Source: Cyclobacteriaceae bacterium (GTDB lineage Bacteria; Bacteroidota; Bacteroidia; Cytophagales; Cyclobacteriaceae). From it: a stretch of DNA of 64,000 bases. The stretch spans positions 1,039,501-1,103,500 of the forward strand of contig CP075525.1 in NCBI GenBank assembly GCA_025808415.1. The letters run 5' to 3'. Below are positions 25,559 through 34,108 of the stretch, one piece after another. Each line of letters begins with the position of its first letter. Positions within the stretch are counted from its first letter, which is position 1. Position numbers and translations under genes: made by a program. The notes beneath the pieces are model-generated. The model was not told the origin of the DNA. It saw nothing but the letters and a program-made list of their open reading frames with translations, and did no database searches.

Positions 25559-25852
25559 TCAAATTTTATTCGCATCAATTCTGTCATATTCTTTATGAGT
25601 CCCGACAAATCGAATCCACATCATTTGATAATGGAAATTAATCTTAACAATTAGTCGGTAGTTGTTCCCCTTTATGTTGAAAACTACTCTATTGTCCCCA
25701 AGAATACTTGCTGTTGGATACTCCTTTTTGATTTCATTGGTATTTTTCCACTCACTCTTTTCAGCTTCTCGATACCAAGATTTAAGTTGTTGTTCACAGT
25801 CCGAATGTTTAGTCCAAAACTCTCGGAGTACCTTTTTAGCAATTACTCTCAA
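25559..25852 (-). CDS. higB: HigB-type RelE-family toxin, copy 1 of 4
   Basis: 97 aa. The family opening RVIAKKVLREFWTKHSDCEQQLKSWYREA is clear, and the C-terminus NYRLIVKINFHYQMMWIRFVGTHKEYDRI fits the RelE/HigB mRNA-interferase fold. The only start at the right place is TTG (25852), which would keep translation low. Stop codon five bases before higA. Cassette ends match as GTTGGCGGT, short mismatch, TGCC. Confidence 0.85.
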   Translation of the reverse strand: MRVIAKKVLREFWTKHSDCEQQLKSWYREAEKSEWKNTNEIKKEYPTASILGDNRVVFNIKGNNYRLIVKINFHYQMMWIRFVGTHKEYDRIDANKI

Positions 25853-25949
25853 GTATTAATCTTTTGTCAAAGGTACGCAAAAGTTCCCGTATTGGGAAAT
25901 GTTATTTTACGTATTTTTCTTGATTTTTGGACGTTCTGGAGGCATAACC

Positions 25950-26078
25950 GCCAACGTTTGTGTTTCTGCAGTGGTGCCTTTCCGAAGCCGCGTCCTGTCC
26001 CACGAAACGAAAACGTTGAACGAAGATAAAACTTTAAATTAACTCGTCACGGCACCATTGCAGAAACATGCTGTTGGG
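25950..26078 (-). repeat. attC-like site S16 (subfamily E)
   Basis: GCCAAC to GTTGGG, 129 bp. Arms GTGTTTCTGCAGTGGTGCC and GGCACCATTGCAGAAACA. It belongs to the HNH-protein cassette; the only other member is S31. Confidence 0.85.
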
Positions 26079-26099
26079 TGCAGTGCCCTTGTCCGTCCT

Positions 26100-26939
26100 T
26101 TATTTTTTCTTCTTTATCAATTGTCTTAATTGTTCAATGGTCAAAAAGTCCCCATTTATTTTACGATGTAACATTCGATGACAATTTGAACACACTAAAG
26201 CTAAGTCCTCAAGTCTTGTTACTCTTTCACCTTTATAAATTGGAATTTTGTGATGGCATTCAATATAGTCTTGGTCAAATGTGTCTTGAAATGAGAACGA
26301 GCAGACTTCACATTTAAGGTTGTTATTTTTTAAAGCATTTTGCTTTTTCTCAAAGGTCAATGAACTGTCCCTTTCTCTAACTCTATGCTGTCGAAATAAT
26401 TCTTTCCCTTCTTTGGATTCAAAGTCCCTGTTTAATTCGTCATTAAAAAAGGATTGATAGTCCTTTTGATTTTCTTTTAAGTCGTGACTGAAATATGGTT
26501 TGAACAGATTCCATAAATCAATTTGAATGTTTTCTATTTCATTTTTTTCAGCTATCTCATTCAACTGAACTGCGTTTCCCCAACCTCTATTTCTAAAGTC
26601 TAACTTGCTAAGTCTTGATTTATCGAAACTGATTTTATTCTTGTCACCTGGGTACGCAATAATTTCGAAAATTCGGCCAAACTTAAAATTCTCACGAGCG
26701 TTTTCTTCAATAACTTCATTGTCAATTGGTCTTACCAAATGTGTCAGATAACGCTTGTTATCAATTGTCTGATATAAAACCAAAAGCTCGTCAGTCGTTG
26801 TGTCAAGAATACTTTTTTTGAATCTGTTAGGGAAATGTAAAATGAACTCCTTATTCTCCAAGTCTAAATATGCTCGTCCTGTCTCTTCGTTCGTGATATT
26901 TTTAATTCGGGTAATATTCTTATGAGATAATTTTGTCAT
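26100..26939 (-). CDS. HNH endonuclease domain protein
   Basis: 279 aa. The C-terminal 80 residues are an HNH nuclease: CEVCSFSF, then IECHHKIPIYKGE, then DLALVCSNCHRMLH, so two CxxC pairs hold a structural zinc and HH...N...H make the active site. The N-terminal 190 residues (HFPNRFKKSILD, GRIFEIIAYPGDKNKISF) resemble no family I know; they may recognise DNA or a modified base, as in McrA-like enzymes. It stands alone in its cassette without a methyltransferase, consistent with a modification-dependent or invasion-triggered defence nuclease. Confidence 0.78.
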   Translation of the reverse strand: MTKLSHKNITRIKNITNEETGRAYLDLENKEFILHFPNRFKKSILDTTTDELLVLYQTIDNKRYLTHLVRPIDNEVIEENARENFKFGRIFEIIAYPGDKNKISFDKSRLSKLDFRNRGWGNAVQLNEIAEKNEIENIQIDLWNLFKPYFSHDLKENQKDYQSFFNDELNRDFESKEGKELFRQHRVRERDSSLTFEKKQNALKNNNLKCEVCSFSFQDTFDQDYIECHHKIPIYKGERVTRLEDLALVCSNCHRMLHRKINGDFLTIEQLRQLIKKKK

Positions 26940-26973
26940 CAGTCGTTATTTTGTTCGGAGTCCGGGCATTGCA

Positions 26974-27100
26974 CCCAACGGTTTGGGTTTGTTTAGTGGC
27001 GGATAAATCCAACGGATTTGTCCGCCTACACGAATATAAATAAACTTGTTGACACTACGGGCGACTGTGTCGCCCGCCATTAAACAAACGCGGTGTTGGC
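26974..27100 (-). repeat. attC-like site S17 (subfamily A)
   Basis: CCCAAC to GTTGGC, 127 bp, with a distinctive AACGGTTTGGG at the core. It belongs to the 212-aa protein cassette. Confidence 0.87.
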
Positions 27101-27116
27101 GGCCGTAAGCTTTCGT

Positions 27117-27755
27117 CTAATAGCAATTTATGAACTTGTCTGTCTTAAAGTCGAAAATTCTACATTCCACTCCATTTTGGTAAGTAAGCTTCCACAGGTT
27201 TAAAAAATAGTCTGTGTCTGTCCGTTCATGATATGTGTCAATTTCATATTTAATAGACCCATCTCTGTCAAATTGGTGAATGGGAAGGTCAATCCGTGTT
27301 ATCGGCATACCTACTTCGTCAATGAACGAATTCATTTTTACGGAGAGTTTTTGAAATATTGTCCCTGTAATTGACATAAAATTCTTTGATATCCCACCAA
27401 TGTATATACAGGTATCGTCAAATTGTAGTTTAAACTTTAATAGTCTTAACTGTGTCTTATTGTCTTGATTTGCAAGCTTGTCCAATGAACTAAATAGTGG
27501 TCTTAAGAAAAGTTTTTTTGCTCCGTATTTTATCAAGTCCCATGCTGCGTTCACTACAATAAACTCTGTGATTGGTGAATTAATAAAAACTGTCAGCCAC
27601 ATTTCATTGCCTTCGCAAGCTGCTGGAAGCCAAACTGGTCGAGCTTGAACTAACTGATAGCTTTCTCTCAACTCATTAATAAATTCTTTATAGTCGTCAG
27701 GACCACCGTAATATTCAAACTCTATCAGAATAAGGTTTTTGTCGTCTTGGTTCAT
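27117..27755 (-). CDS. Cytoplasmic hypothetical protein
   Basis: 212 aa without a signal peptide. It opens with a beta strand and acidic helix (NLILIEFEYYGGPDDYKEFINEL), has a hydrophobic central helix (PITEFIVVNAAWDLIKYGAK) that could touch the membrane, and ends beta-rich. I do not recognise a family. Single gene between S17 and S18; the cassette ends match as GTTGGCGGC, CG versus CA, TAAGCT. Confidence 0.66.
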   Translation of the reverse strand: MNQDDKNLILIEFEYYGGPDDYKEFINELRESYQLVQARPVWLPAACEGNEMWLTVFINSPITEFIVVNAAWDLIKYGAKKLFLRPLFSSLDKLANQDNKTQLRLLKFKLQFDDTCIYIGGISKNFMSITGTIFQKLSVKMNSFIDEVGMPITRIDLPIHQFDRDGSIKYEIDTYHERTDTDYFLNLWKLTYQNGVECRIFDFKTDKFINCY

Positions 27756-27782
27756 GTTGCTTATGTGTCTGAGCTTATGGCC

Positions 27783-27949
27783 GCCAACGTTTGGGTTTGT
27801 GCAGTGGCGGGCATAGGAGGGCTTAGCAATGAAGCGCAGCGGAATGCTAAGACCGACCAGTTGCTACCTGTCCCACGACACAATTTAAATAAAGAAACCG
27901 AAAGTAATGAGGACACCGAACCCCGCCATTGCACAAACCTGCTGTTGTG
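27783..27949 (-). repeat. attC-like site S18 (subfamily B)
   Basis: GCCAAC to GTTGTG, 167 bp; inner stem GGCTTAGCAATGAAGC with ATGCTAAG. It belongs to the two-gene protease cassette. Confidence 0.86.
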
Positions 27950-27966
27950 CACAGTTGCCTGTGGGA

Positions 27967-28209
27967 TTACTTTTTTTCTTGAATTGTCTCCTTAACTTCT
28001 TTGTCAGGAGTTATAGCAATTTTAAACTGTATGATTTGCTTATTCCTTATCAGGTATGACAAACTTGTCGGGTCAGAAGATGATTGGTTTGGGTCTGAAT
28101 ACTTTGAACCGCTTGATGAGTGCGTGTCGTAGTTGACCTGATTGTCAAAATTTGTGTTTTTGACCATATTTTCAATGCTTAGAGTTGCTAAATTAGTAAA
28201 ATTACTCAT
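27967..28209 (-). CDS. Small partner gene of the SDH-type protease
   Basis: 80 aa from the ATG at 28209. Its ATG overlaps the TAA of the upstream protease gene by eight bases, so translation is probably coupled. The protein is polar, with a Ser/Asp-rich middle (THSSSGSKYSDPNQSSSD) and a C-terminal strand-helix segment; no domain recognised. The fixed pairing within one cassette suggests a substrate, inhibitor or adaptor of the protease. Confidence 0.62.
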   Translation of the reverse strand: MSNFTNLATLSIENMVKNTNFDNQVNYDTHSSSGSKYSDPNQSSSDPTSLSYLIRNKQIIQFKIAITPDKEVKETIQEKK

Positions 28210-29221
28210 GTCTCCAACCTTCAAAATTTCGTTGGTCGTTGATTAAGATATTCTGTATCGGAGGTAACGGAGGCGGCTGCATAATATTTTGCAACTGCTT
28301 TGTTAATGTCCCTTCGCTTAGGTAAACATCTGTCCCACCGTCAATGCTCTCGATTAGCACTCTTCTTGCGGAGTAAGCAGCACTATTCGTTGCCCCTAAT
28401 ATTGCATTTGGGTCAAAAGGTTTAGTCAATTGCAATTCCGCTTTAATGTCGTCATACGTTTCTTTAATTATTTTATAGAAAGCATCGTCCGGTTTTTCAA
28501 TGTTCAATCCTAACTCATCACGTGCCTCACGTCTATAGATTGTATAATCGTGACTCCCTGAGTCGCTGCACAGGAATGCAATTATTTTTTCAATCTTTTC
28601 TTTGTTGTCCATTTGCTTTGACAATAGTTTGCCGGCAAGCATTTGAATTTGAGTCCTTGACCTGTAAACATCACCTAATAATAGAGGGTGAACTTTCTCT
28701 GAAAGGTGTACCAATAGGTTACTAAGTTCATTCGGTGAATTTATTTTTAAGTCTTGTTGTGCTAAAGCGATGTAACCTTTAATCGACTCAACACTCACAG
28801 GTATTCTGGCTGTCGGGTTATTCGGTATTCTTGGGTCTTGTGGATTTAGCGGTCCGTTTAAGCTTGGGTCAATCGGTCCCAAAGTAGCCTGCTTTGTCAT
28901 GACAATCGTATTTGCTCCAAGGGAAATTAATGTCCCCGAGCTTTGTGCTTTTGAAGGAATTATTACTTCAAACTCATCACAAAACTGTCGTATTAAATTT
29001 GTCAAACTCCATGCTGCCAAAGTATTTCCACCCCTGGTGTATAGGAATAACGTCACCTTTTTGATTTTTCCAAATTTGTCAAGGTGGTCTATAAAGTAGT
29101 CAAGAATCTCCGGATGAATCTGAGTCTCCATTCCGGGTCTGTCCCCCGTTACATAAACAAGTAATTTGGACTTTCTTAGTCCTTCAATTTTCTTGTAATT
29201 CTCAAGTCTCTCTTTATACAT
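28202..29221 (-). CDS. SDH-type serine protease of the ClpP/SppA fold
   Basis: 339 aa. The core matches the serine dehydrogenase proteinase family: VTLFLYTRGGNTLAAWSL at 57-73, IIPSKAQSSGTLISLGAN at 87-104 with the catalytic Ser at 94 or 95, then LGPIDPS at 114-120. No signal peptide, so it acts in the cytoplasm. The C-terminal part ends in a proline-rich tail (MQPPPLPPIQN). Members are membrane-associated or soluble ClpP-like peptidases. It is first in a two-gene cassette with the 80-aa protein; a role in defence or stress is possible but not shown. Confidence 0.78.
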   Translation of the reverse strand: MYKERLENYKKIEGLRKSKLLVYVTGDRPGMETQIHPEILDYFIDHLDKFGKIKKVTLFLYTRGGNTLAAWSLTNLIRQFCDEFEVIIPSKAQSSGTLISLGANTIVMTKQATLGPIDPSLNGPLNPQDPRIPNNPTARIPVSVESIKGYIALAQQDLKINSPNELSNLLVHLSEKVHPLLLGDVYRSRTQIQMLAGKLLSKQMDNKEKIEKIIAFLCSDSGSHDYTIYRREARDELGLNIEKPDDAFYKIIKETYDDIKAELQLTKPFDPNAILGATNSAAYSARRVLIESIDGGTDVYLSEGTLTKQLQNIMQPPPLPPIQNILINDQRNFEGWRHE

Positions 29222-29248
29222 AACTCTATTTATTTAAAGGCAATTGTG

Positions 29249-29375
29249 CACAACGTGTTGGGTTTGTTTAGTGGCGGATAAATCCAACGGATTTGTCCGC
29301 CTACACGAATATAAATAAACTTGCTGACACTACGGGCGACTGTGTCGCCCGCCATTAAACAAACCCGGTGTTGGC
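29249..29375 (-). repeat. attC-like site S19 (subfamily A)
   Basis: CACAAC to GTTGGC, 127 bp, carried by HigBA copy 2. From the core to the gene it matches S15, while the bases left of AAC differ, which marks the recombination point. Confidence 0.88.
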
Positions 29376-29388
29376 GGTTTGTGCCGTT

Positions 29389-29745
29389 TTAGTAGGCTTG
29401 TATTAAAACGTCTGTCGGAATATTTAATTTTTCATGAAGCTGTCTAATCATGTCCAACGATAGTTTTCTTTTTTTGTTTAGTATTTCACTTGCTCTACTC
29501 TTAAGTCCAACGACTTTCGCTAAATCTGTCTGAGTATAACCAAGTTGTTCCATTCTGAATTTTATCGCTTCAATTGGGTCTGGTAGGTCAATTGGGAAAT
29601 GTTCATTTTCGTATTGGTCAATTAAAATACCCAATATCTCAAGTTCGTCTCCTTCCTTTGTTCCTTTTTTTGCGTCAAAGATTAGCTCAAGTCTGTCCAA
29701 TGCTTGTTGGTAGTCCTTTTTAGTTTTTATTGGTTTTAAGTTCAT
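29389..29745 (-). CDS. higA: HigA-type antitoxin, copy 2 of 4
   Basis: Identical to the protein at 25197-25553: 118 aa with a C-terminal XRE helix-turn-helix. Neighbours differ from those of the other copies (the protease cassette on the left, a 332-aa secreted protein cassette on the right), so it is not part of a block duplication. Confidence 0.85.
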   Translation of the reverse strand: MNLKPIKTKKDYQQALDRLELIFDAKKGTKEGDELEILGILIDQYENEHFPIDLPDPIEAIKFRMEQLGYTQTDLAKVVGLKSRASEILNKKRKLSLDMIRQLHEKLNIPTDVLIQAY

Positions 29746-29750
29746 AGTCG

Positions 29751-30044
29751 TCAAATTTTATTCGCATCAATTCTGTCATATTCTTTATGAGTCCCGACAA
29801 ATCGAATCCACATCATTTGATAATGGAAATTAATCTTAACAATTAGTCGGTAGTTGTTCCCCTTTATGTTGAAAACTACTCTATTGTCCCCAAGAATACT
29901 TGCTGTTGGATACTCCTTTTTGATTTCATTGGTATTTTTCCACTCACTCTTTTCAGCTTCTCGATACCAAGATTTAAGTTGTTGTTCACAGTCCGAATGT
30001 TTAGTCCAAAACTCTCGGAGTACCTTTTTAGCAATTACTCTCAA
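29751..30044 (-). CDS. higB: HigB-type toxin, copy 2 of 4
   Basis: Identical to the 97-aa toxin at 25559-25852, with the same TTG start and five-base gap to higA. Cross-neutralisation among the four identical systems is expected, so loss of one copy alone should carry little penalty. Confidence 0.85.
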   Translation of the reverse strand: MRVIAKKVLREFWTKHSDCEQQLKSWYREAEKSEWKNTNEIKKEYPTASILGDNRVVFNIKGNNYRLIVKINFHYQMMWIRFVGTHKEYDRIDANKI

Positions 30045-30141
30045 GTATTAATCTTTTGTCAAAGGTACGCAAAAGTTCCCGTATTGGGAAATGTTATTTT
30101 ACGTATTTTTCTTGATTTTTGGACGTTCTGGAGGCATAACC

Positions 30142-30268
30142 GCCAACGTTTTGGGTTTGTTTAGTGGCGGATAAATCCAACGGATTTGTCCGCCTACACG
30201 AATATAAATAAACTTGCTGACACTACGGGCGACTGTGTCGCCCGCCATTAAACAAACCTGGTGTTGGC
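30142..30268 (-). repeat. attC-like site S20 (subfamily A)
   Basis: GCCAAC to GTTGGC, 127 bp. It belongs to the 332-aa secreted protein cassette, whose ends match as GTTGGCAGTA, G versus A, TGCATCA. Confidence 0.88.
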
Positions 30269-30277
30269 AGTAGTGCA

Positions 30278-31276
30278 TCAGTCCTTTGCTTTGTACGATA
30301 GCATATAAAATCTCTCATTAAGATTTATTTTTGTCGGATATTGTTCTTTCCATTTAGCATAGGAATCAAAATCTAATTCTCTGTCTTTGAATATCATTAC
30401 CATGCTAAATTGTTCTAAGATGAATTCTTCCAGAAATCCGGAGTCAATAATTTGATTTAGTTCGTCCACGTAGTCTCTAGTGAATTGTTGAATATTTGAG
30501 ATGTTTTGTCGCTTTTCAAAGTCTACGAATGCTTTCAGTGATTCTACATGCATGTCCAGATATAAATCAGGAAATCCTGAGGCTCTTTCTAGGGAATCTA
30601 CATTTTCTAAAGCCCATTCAAGTTTCTTAAAGGCACTTCCCATTGCTGACCCAATTAGTAATGAATCTCTGAATGCTGCCCTTTCAAAATAGACATTTGC
30701 CTTACTATCCAGTGGATTGTCCTTAACAAGATTAATGGGATTAAACGTATCTAGTAATTCCTTTTCTAATTTGTTAATTGCTACTGTGTCTAATTGGTCA
30801 GTTGTAATACGCACCTTGAAAAACCATTTACCACATTCAAATAGGGTTAATTGTGATTTGGGGTAATCAGGAGTTGTTGCACTAAAACCATTAATTTTAT
30901 ATCCATCACTTTTATAATATTTATACCCTTGTGTGGCATGAAGTCCTTTTTTTGATACGTTAGCCATGTCCTGCATAGCTTTTAAGTATTGATTTCTCAG
31001 TCGTCCTTCGTTTCCATCACCAGCGGGATATAGGTAAATTGAGAGTGTGGTTTGTCCGTTCTTATATGTGGAGCCAATATTCTCCTTTTTCTTGTCAAAC
31101 GAATAAACACTTTGTCTTTGGTAAGAATCTATATTCTCTGGGAATTCAGTCATTGTCGGTGAATGAATATAAGTCCCCTTTACCTTTAGTTGCTTTGGTT
31201 GTCCAGGAGTTTGAGCGTGACTTACTAGTCCAATAGCAAAAACTATAATGATAAGTATCCCTATTCTTTGTGTCAT
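30278..31276 (-). CDS. Secreted hypothetical protein
   Basis: 332 aa with a signal peptide (MTQRIGILIIIVFAIGLVSHAQ). The N-terminal half is beta-rich with QTTLSIYLYPAGDGNE; the C-terminal half is helical (YLDMHVESLKAFVDFEKRQ). No family recognised. The start codon lies 35 bases from site S21. It is alone in its cassette. A periplasmic or surface role is inferred from the signal peptide only. Confidence 0.7.
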   Translation of the reverse strand: MTQRIGILIIIVFAIGLVSHAQTPGQPKQLKVKGTYIHSPTMTEFPENIDSYQRQSVYSFDKKKENIGSTYKNGQTTLSIYLYPAGDGNEGRLRNQYLKAMQDMANVSKKGLHATQGYKYYKSDGYKINGFSATTPDYPKSQLTLFECGKWFFKVRITTDQLDTVAINKLEKELLDTFNPINLVKDNPLDSKANVYFERAAFRDSLLIGSAMGSAFKKLEWALENVDSLERASGFPDLYLDMHVESLKAFVDFEKRQNISNIQQFTRDYVDELNQIIDSGFLEEFILEQFSMVMIFKDRELDFDSYAKWKEQYPTKINLNERFYMLSYKAKD

Positions 31277-31311
31277 TATTTCGAAGACGAATATTTTATT
31301 GATGCATTACT

Positions 31312-31438
31312 GCCAACGTTTTGGGTTTGTTTAGTGGCGGATAAATCCAACGGATTTGTCCGCCTACACGAATATAAATAAACTTGCTGACACTACGGGC
31401 GACACGGTCGCCCGCCATTAAACAAACCTGGTGTTGGC
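31312..31438 (-). repeat. attC-like site S21 (subfamily A)
   Basis: GCCAAC to GTTGGC, 127 bp with the GACACGGTCGCCCG variant also found in S2; both accompany the 158-aa protein. It differs from S2 only at the base next to the core (GTTTTGGG versus GTGTTGGG). Confidence 0.88.
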
Positions 31439-31449
31439 AGCTGGGCATA

Positions 31450-31926
31450 TTAAACCATCCATCCTCCACTGCACCATTTAATTACTTGACCATATTTATC
31501 CATTTCAATATGGTATGTTTTACCATGCCATCGATGTACTTCAATGATTGTCACAATAATTTGATTTTCATCGTTGCTGAAAGGAGCTATTAAAAAAACT
31601 CTAGGATAACTTCCTTTCCCATTTTTTTTGTGTTTAAATCTCTTGTCACCTGTGGCGTCAATAACTTTTATTTTAGAATTCTTTGAACTCATTGAAATGT
31701 ATTCACTCCATTTTTCAATATTTATATTCTCTAGACATCTCGGGAAACTGAATAGTTGTTCTACTGTCTCAATTTTTGAATAAAATGTAGCACGTTTTTT
31801 TAAGGGGTGTTCTGTCAATATATTATTTCTGTAATAGTCAAATGCTTTTTGCTCATAGGATATAATCTGTTGTCCAAAAGTGTTAATCGAAACTGTAAAC
31901 AGAAACACTATTGTTAGAAATTTCAT
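31450..31926 (-). CDS. Small secreted protein, copy 2 of 2
   Basis: 158 aa, same as 3584-4060, with the signal peptide starting at the ATG at 31926. The frame again stays open through the neighbouring attC, but that part is not counted. It is flanked here by the 332-aa cassette and HigBA copy 3, whereas copy 1 is next to the restriction-modification cassette, so the unit moved by itself. Confidence 0.72.
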   Translation of the reverse strand: MKFLTIVFLFTVSINTFGQQIISYEQKAFDYYRNNILTEHPLKKRATFYSKIETVEQLFSFPRCLENINIEKWSEYISMSSKNSKIKVIDATGDKRFKHKKNGKGSYPRVFLIAPFSNDENQIIVTIIEVHRWHGKTYHIEMDKYGQVIKWCSGGWMV

Positions 31927-31936
31927 ATGCCTTGCT

Positions 31937-32063
31937 GCCAACGTGTTGGGTTTGTTTAGTGGCGGATAAATCCAACGGATTTGTCCGCCTACACGAATAT
32001 AAATAAACTTGCTGACACTACGGGCGACTGTGTCGCCCGCCATTAAACAAACCCGGTGTTGGC
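31937..32063 (-). repeat. attC-like site S22 (subfamily A)
   Basis: GCCAAC to GTTGGC, 127 bp, GTGTTGGG variant, carried by HigBA copy 3. Confidence 0.88.
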
Positions 32064-32076
32064 GGTTTGTGCCGTT

Positions 32077-32433
32077 TTAGTAGGCTTGTATTAAAACGTC
32101 TGTCGGAATATTTAATTTTTCATGAAGCTGTCTAATCATGTCCAACGATAGTTTTCTTTTTTTGTTTAGTATTTCACTTGCTCTACTCTTAAGTCCAACG
32201 ACTTTCGCTAAATCTGTCTGAGTATAACCAAGTTGTTCCATTCTGAATTTTATCGCTTCAATTGGGTCTGGTAGGTCAATTGGGAAATGTTCATTTTCGT
32301 ATTGGTCAATTAAAATACCCAATATCTCAAGTTCGTCTCCTTCCTTTGTTCCTTTTTTTGCGTCAAAGATTAGCTCAAGTCTGTCCAATGCTTGTTGGTA
32401 GTCCTTTTTAGTTTTTATTGGTTTTAAGTTCAT
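32077..32433 (-). CDS. higA: HigA-type antitoxin, copy 3 of 4
   Basis: 118 aa, identical to the other three copies. Same ATG three codons after an in-frame TTG, same spacing to higB. It lies between the 158-aa cassette and an alpha/beta hydrolase cassette. Confidence 0.85.
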   Translation of the reverse strand: MNLKPIKTKKDYQQALDRLELIFDAKKGTKEGDELEILGILIDQYENEHFPIDLPDPIEAIKFRMEQLGYTQTDLAKVVGLKSRASEILNKKRKLSLDMIRQLHEKLNIPTDVLIQAY

Positions 32434-32438
32434 AGTCG

Positions 32439-32732
32439 TCAAATTTTATTCGCATCAATTCTGTCATATTCTTTATGAGTCCCGACAAATCGAATCCACA
32501 TCATTTGATAATGGAAATTAATCTTAACAATTAGTCGGTAGTTGTTCCCCTTTATGTTGAAAACTACTCTATTGTCCCCAAGAATACTTGCTGTTGGATA
32601 CTCCTTTTTGATTTCATTGGTATTTTTCCACTCACTCTTTTCAGCTTCTCGATACCAAGATTTAAGTTGTTGTTCACAGTCCGAATGTTTAGTCCAAAAC
32701 TCTCGGAGTACCTTTTTAGCAATTACTCTCAA
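32439..32732 (-). CDS. higB: HigB-type toxin, copy 3 of 4
   Basis: 97 aa, identical to the other copies, TTG start. The 110 bases upstream, identical in all four copies, should contain the operon promoter and operator; an XRE operator is not obvious by eye. Confidence 0.85.
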   Translation of the reverse strand: MRVIAKKVLREFWTKHSDCEQQLKSWYREAEKSEWKNTNEIKKEYPTASILGDNRVVFNIKGNNYRLIVKINFHYQMMWIRFVGTHKEYDRIDANKI

Positions 32733-32829
32733 GTATTAATCTTTTGTCAAAGGTACGCAAAAGTTCCCGTATTGGGAAATGTTATTTTACGTATTTTTCT
32801 TGATTTTTGGACGTTCTGGAGGCATAACC

Positions 32830-33001
32830 GCCAACGTTTTGTGTTTATTTAGTTGCGGGAGTAGGAGGGCTTAAAAATGGAACGCAGTGGAATGTTAAGC
32901 CCGACTTGCTCCGCAACTGTCCGCCTACAGCGGACTAAATTAAGAAACCAAAACTTGATAGCCAACACCGAACCCCGCAATTAAATAAACACGGTGTTGC
33001 C
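32830..33001 (-). repeat. attC-like site S23 (subfamily B)
   Basis: GCCAAC to GTTGCC, 172 bp. Arms GTGTTTATTTAGTTGCGGG and CCCCGCAATTAAATAAACAC; inner stem GGGCTTAAAAAT with TGTTAAGCCC. Carried by the hydrolase cassette; S29 is its twin. Confidence 0.85.
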
Positions 33002-33021
33002 GGCTGGGCTGATTCTCACGA

Positions 33022-33960
33022 CTATTTATTTTCAGTTTTGTTAATAAAATTCTCAACTTCTCTAAAATAGTTGTCGCTATCATCCCAAAAGGAAAAGTGT
33101 CCACCATTAGGACAAATAAAAATATAGCTATCAGGAATTACTTTTTTCATCTGAAAGAGTTCATGTTTGTCTACAAAATCACGGTCCCCACCAATTAATA
33201 GTGTTGGTTCTTTGATAGATTGTAGTCTATCGTATATGTCCCAAGATGAATAATTAGTAATGTAAAATCTTCTATTATTCTTTCTTGAATTAACCATTGG
33301 TTCAGGTATTGGTTGTATTGTACGAAGGTATCTTCTTTCGAAATCGAGGTCAATTTTTTTTAATGTCGATGTATCAGAAACTTGTTTGCCTGATTCAAGT
33401 TGTTTAATAATTTCTTGCCCTGAGGCGTATCCTTTGGCTATTTCATTCCAAAGTTTTACTCGTGAGTTAATTAAATTTGGTGTACTGTATCCCTTATTGG
33501 AGATGATTAGCCCCTTTACATTGTTAGGGTATTTAATTGCATATTCCATTGCTAAGGCACCACCCCAAGAGTGGCCTAGAATGTAGAATTCATTTAATTC
33601 AAGGTCAATTCTTAGTTGTTCAACTTCATTTACAAATCTGTCAATGTTATATAAACTACTATCAGTTGGTTTGTCTGAATTGTTAGACCCTAGTTGGTCG
33701 TAATAGATGAGTTGATATTTTTTTAAATCTAATTTATCGCGGAAAATTTCGAAGCAATGATGGTTATTACCAGAACCATGGATTAAAAGAATAATAATTT
33801 TCCCATCGCCAACCCTTTTCGTCCAAATTTTGTATCCCTCTTTTAAGTCTATGTATTTAACTCCTTTTTTATCTTGGTCTTGATTTTCAGTATTATCTAA
33901 TTGCTGTCCCTTTGTCACAAAAGAGAAAATCGTGATTACTATAGTTAATAATAGTTTCAT
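33022..33960 (-). CDS. Secreted alpha/beta hydrolase (S33 peptidase-like), copy 1 of 2
   Basis: 312 aa from the ATG at 33960, where a signal peptide begins (MKLLLTIVITIFSFVTKGQQ). Oxyanion-loop HGSGNNHH at about 61-68, nucleophile elbow GHSWGG with Ser131, acid in GGDRDFVDKHE near 265 and catalytic His in GGHFSFW near 290 complete the triad. The DQLGSNNSDKP segment resembles the DQRGCGRS motif of proline iminopeptidases. The likely substrate is a small peptide, ester or amide in the periplasm. The second copy at 39608-40546 is the same and carries the same attC. Confidence 0.82.
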   Translation of the reverse strand: MKLLLTIVITIFSFVTKGQQLDNTENQDQDKKGVKYIDLKEGYKIWTKRVGDGKIIILLIHGSGNNHHCFEIFRDKLDLKKYQLIYYDQLGSNNSDKPTDSSLYNIDRFVNEVEQLRIDLELNEFYILGHSWGGALAMEYAIKYPNNVKGLIISNKGYSTPNLINSRVKLWNEIAKGYASGQEIIKQLESGKQVSDTSTLKKIDLDFERRYLRTIQPIPEPMVNSRKNNRRFYITNYSSWDIYDRLQSIKEPTLLIGGDRDFVDKHELFQMKKVIPDSYIFICPNGGHFSFWDDSDNYFREVENFINKTENK

Positions 33961-33982
33961 ATTTTTTTCAGACAGCCTTGCC

Positions 33983-34108
33983 GGCAACGTTTGTGTTTGT
34001 GTATTGGCGGTTAAAGAAAGTGAAATTATCCGCCTACACCAAGCTGAATTTATAGAAAATAATGACTTAGGACACAGTCGCCCGCCATTACACAAACACG
34101 TTGTTGCA
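33983..34108 (-). repeat. attC-like site S24 (subfamily D)
   Basis: GGCAAC to GTTGCA, 126 bp. Same as S11 apart from the bases outside the core; both accompany identical ORF-less cassettes. Confidence 0.85.
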
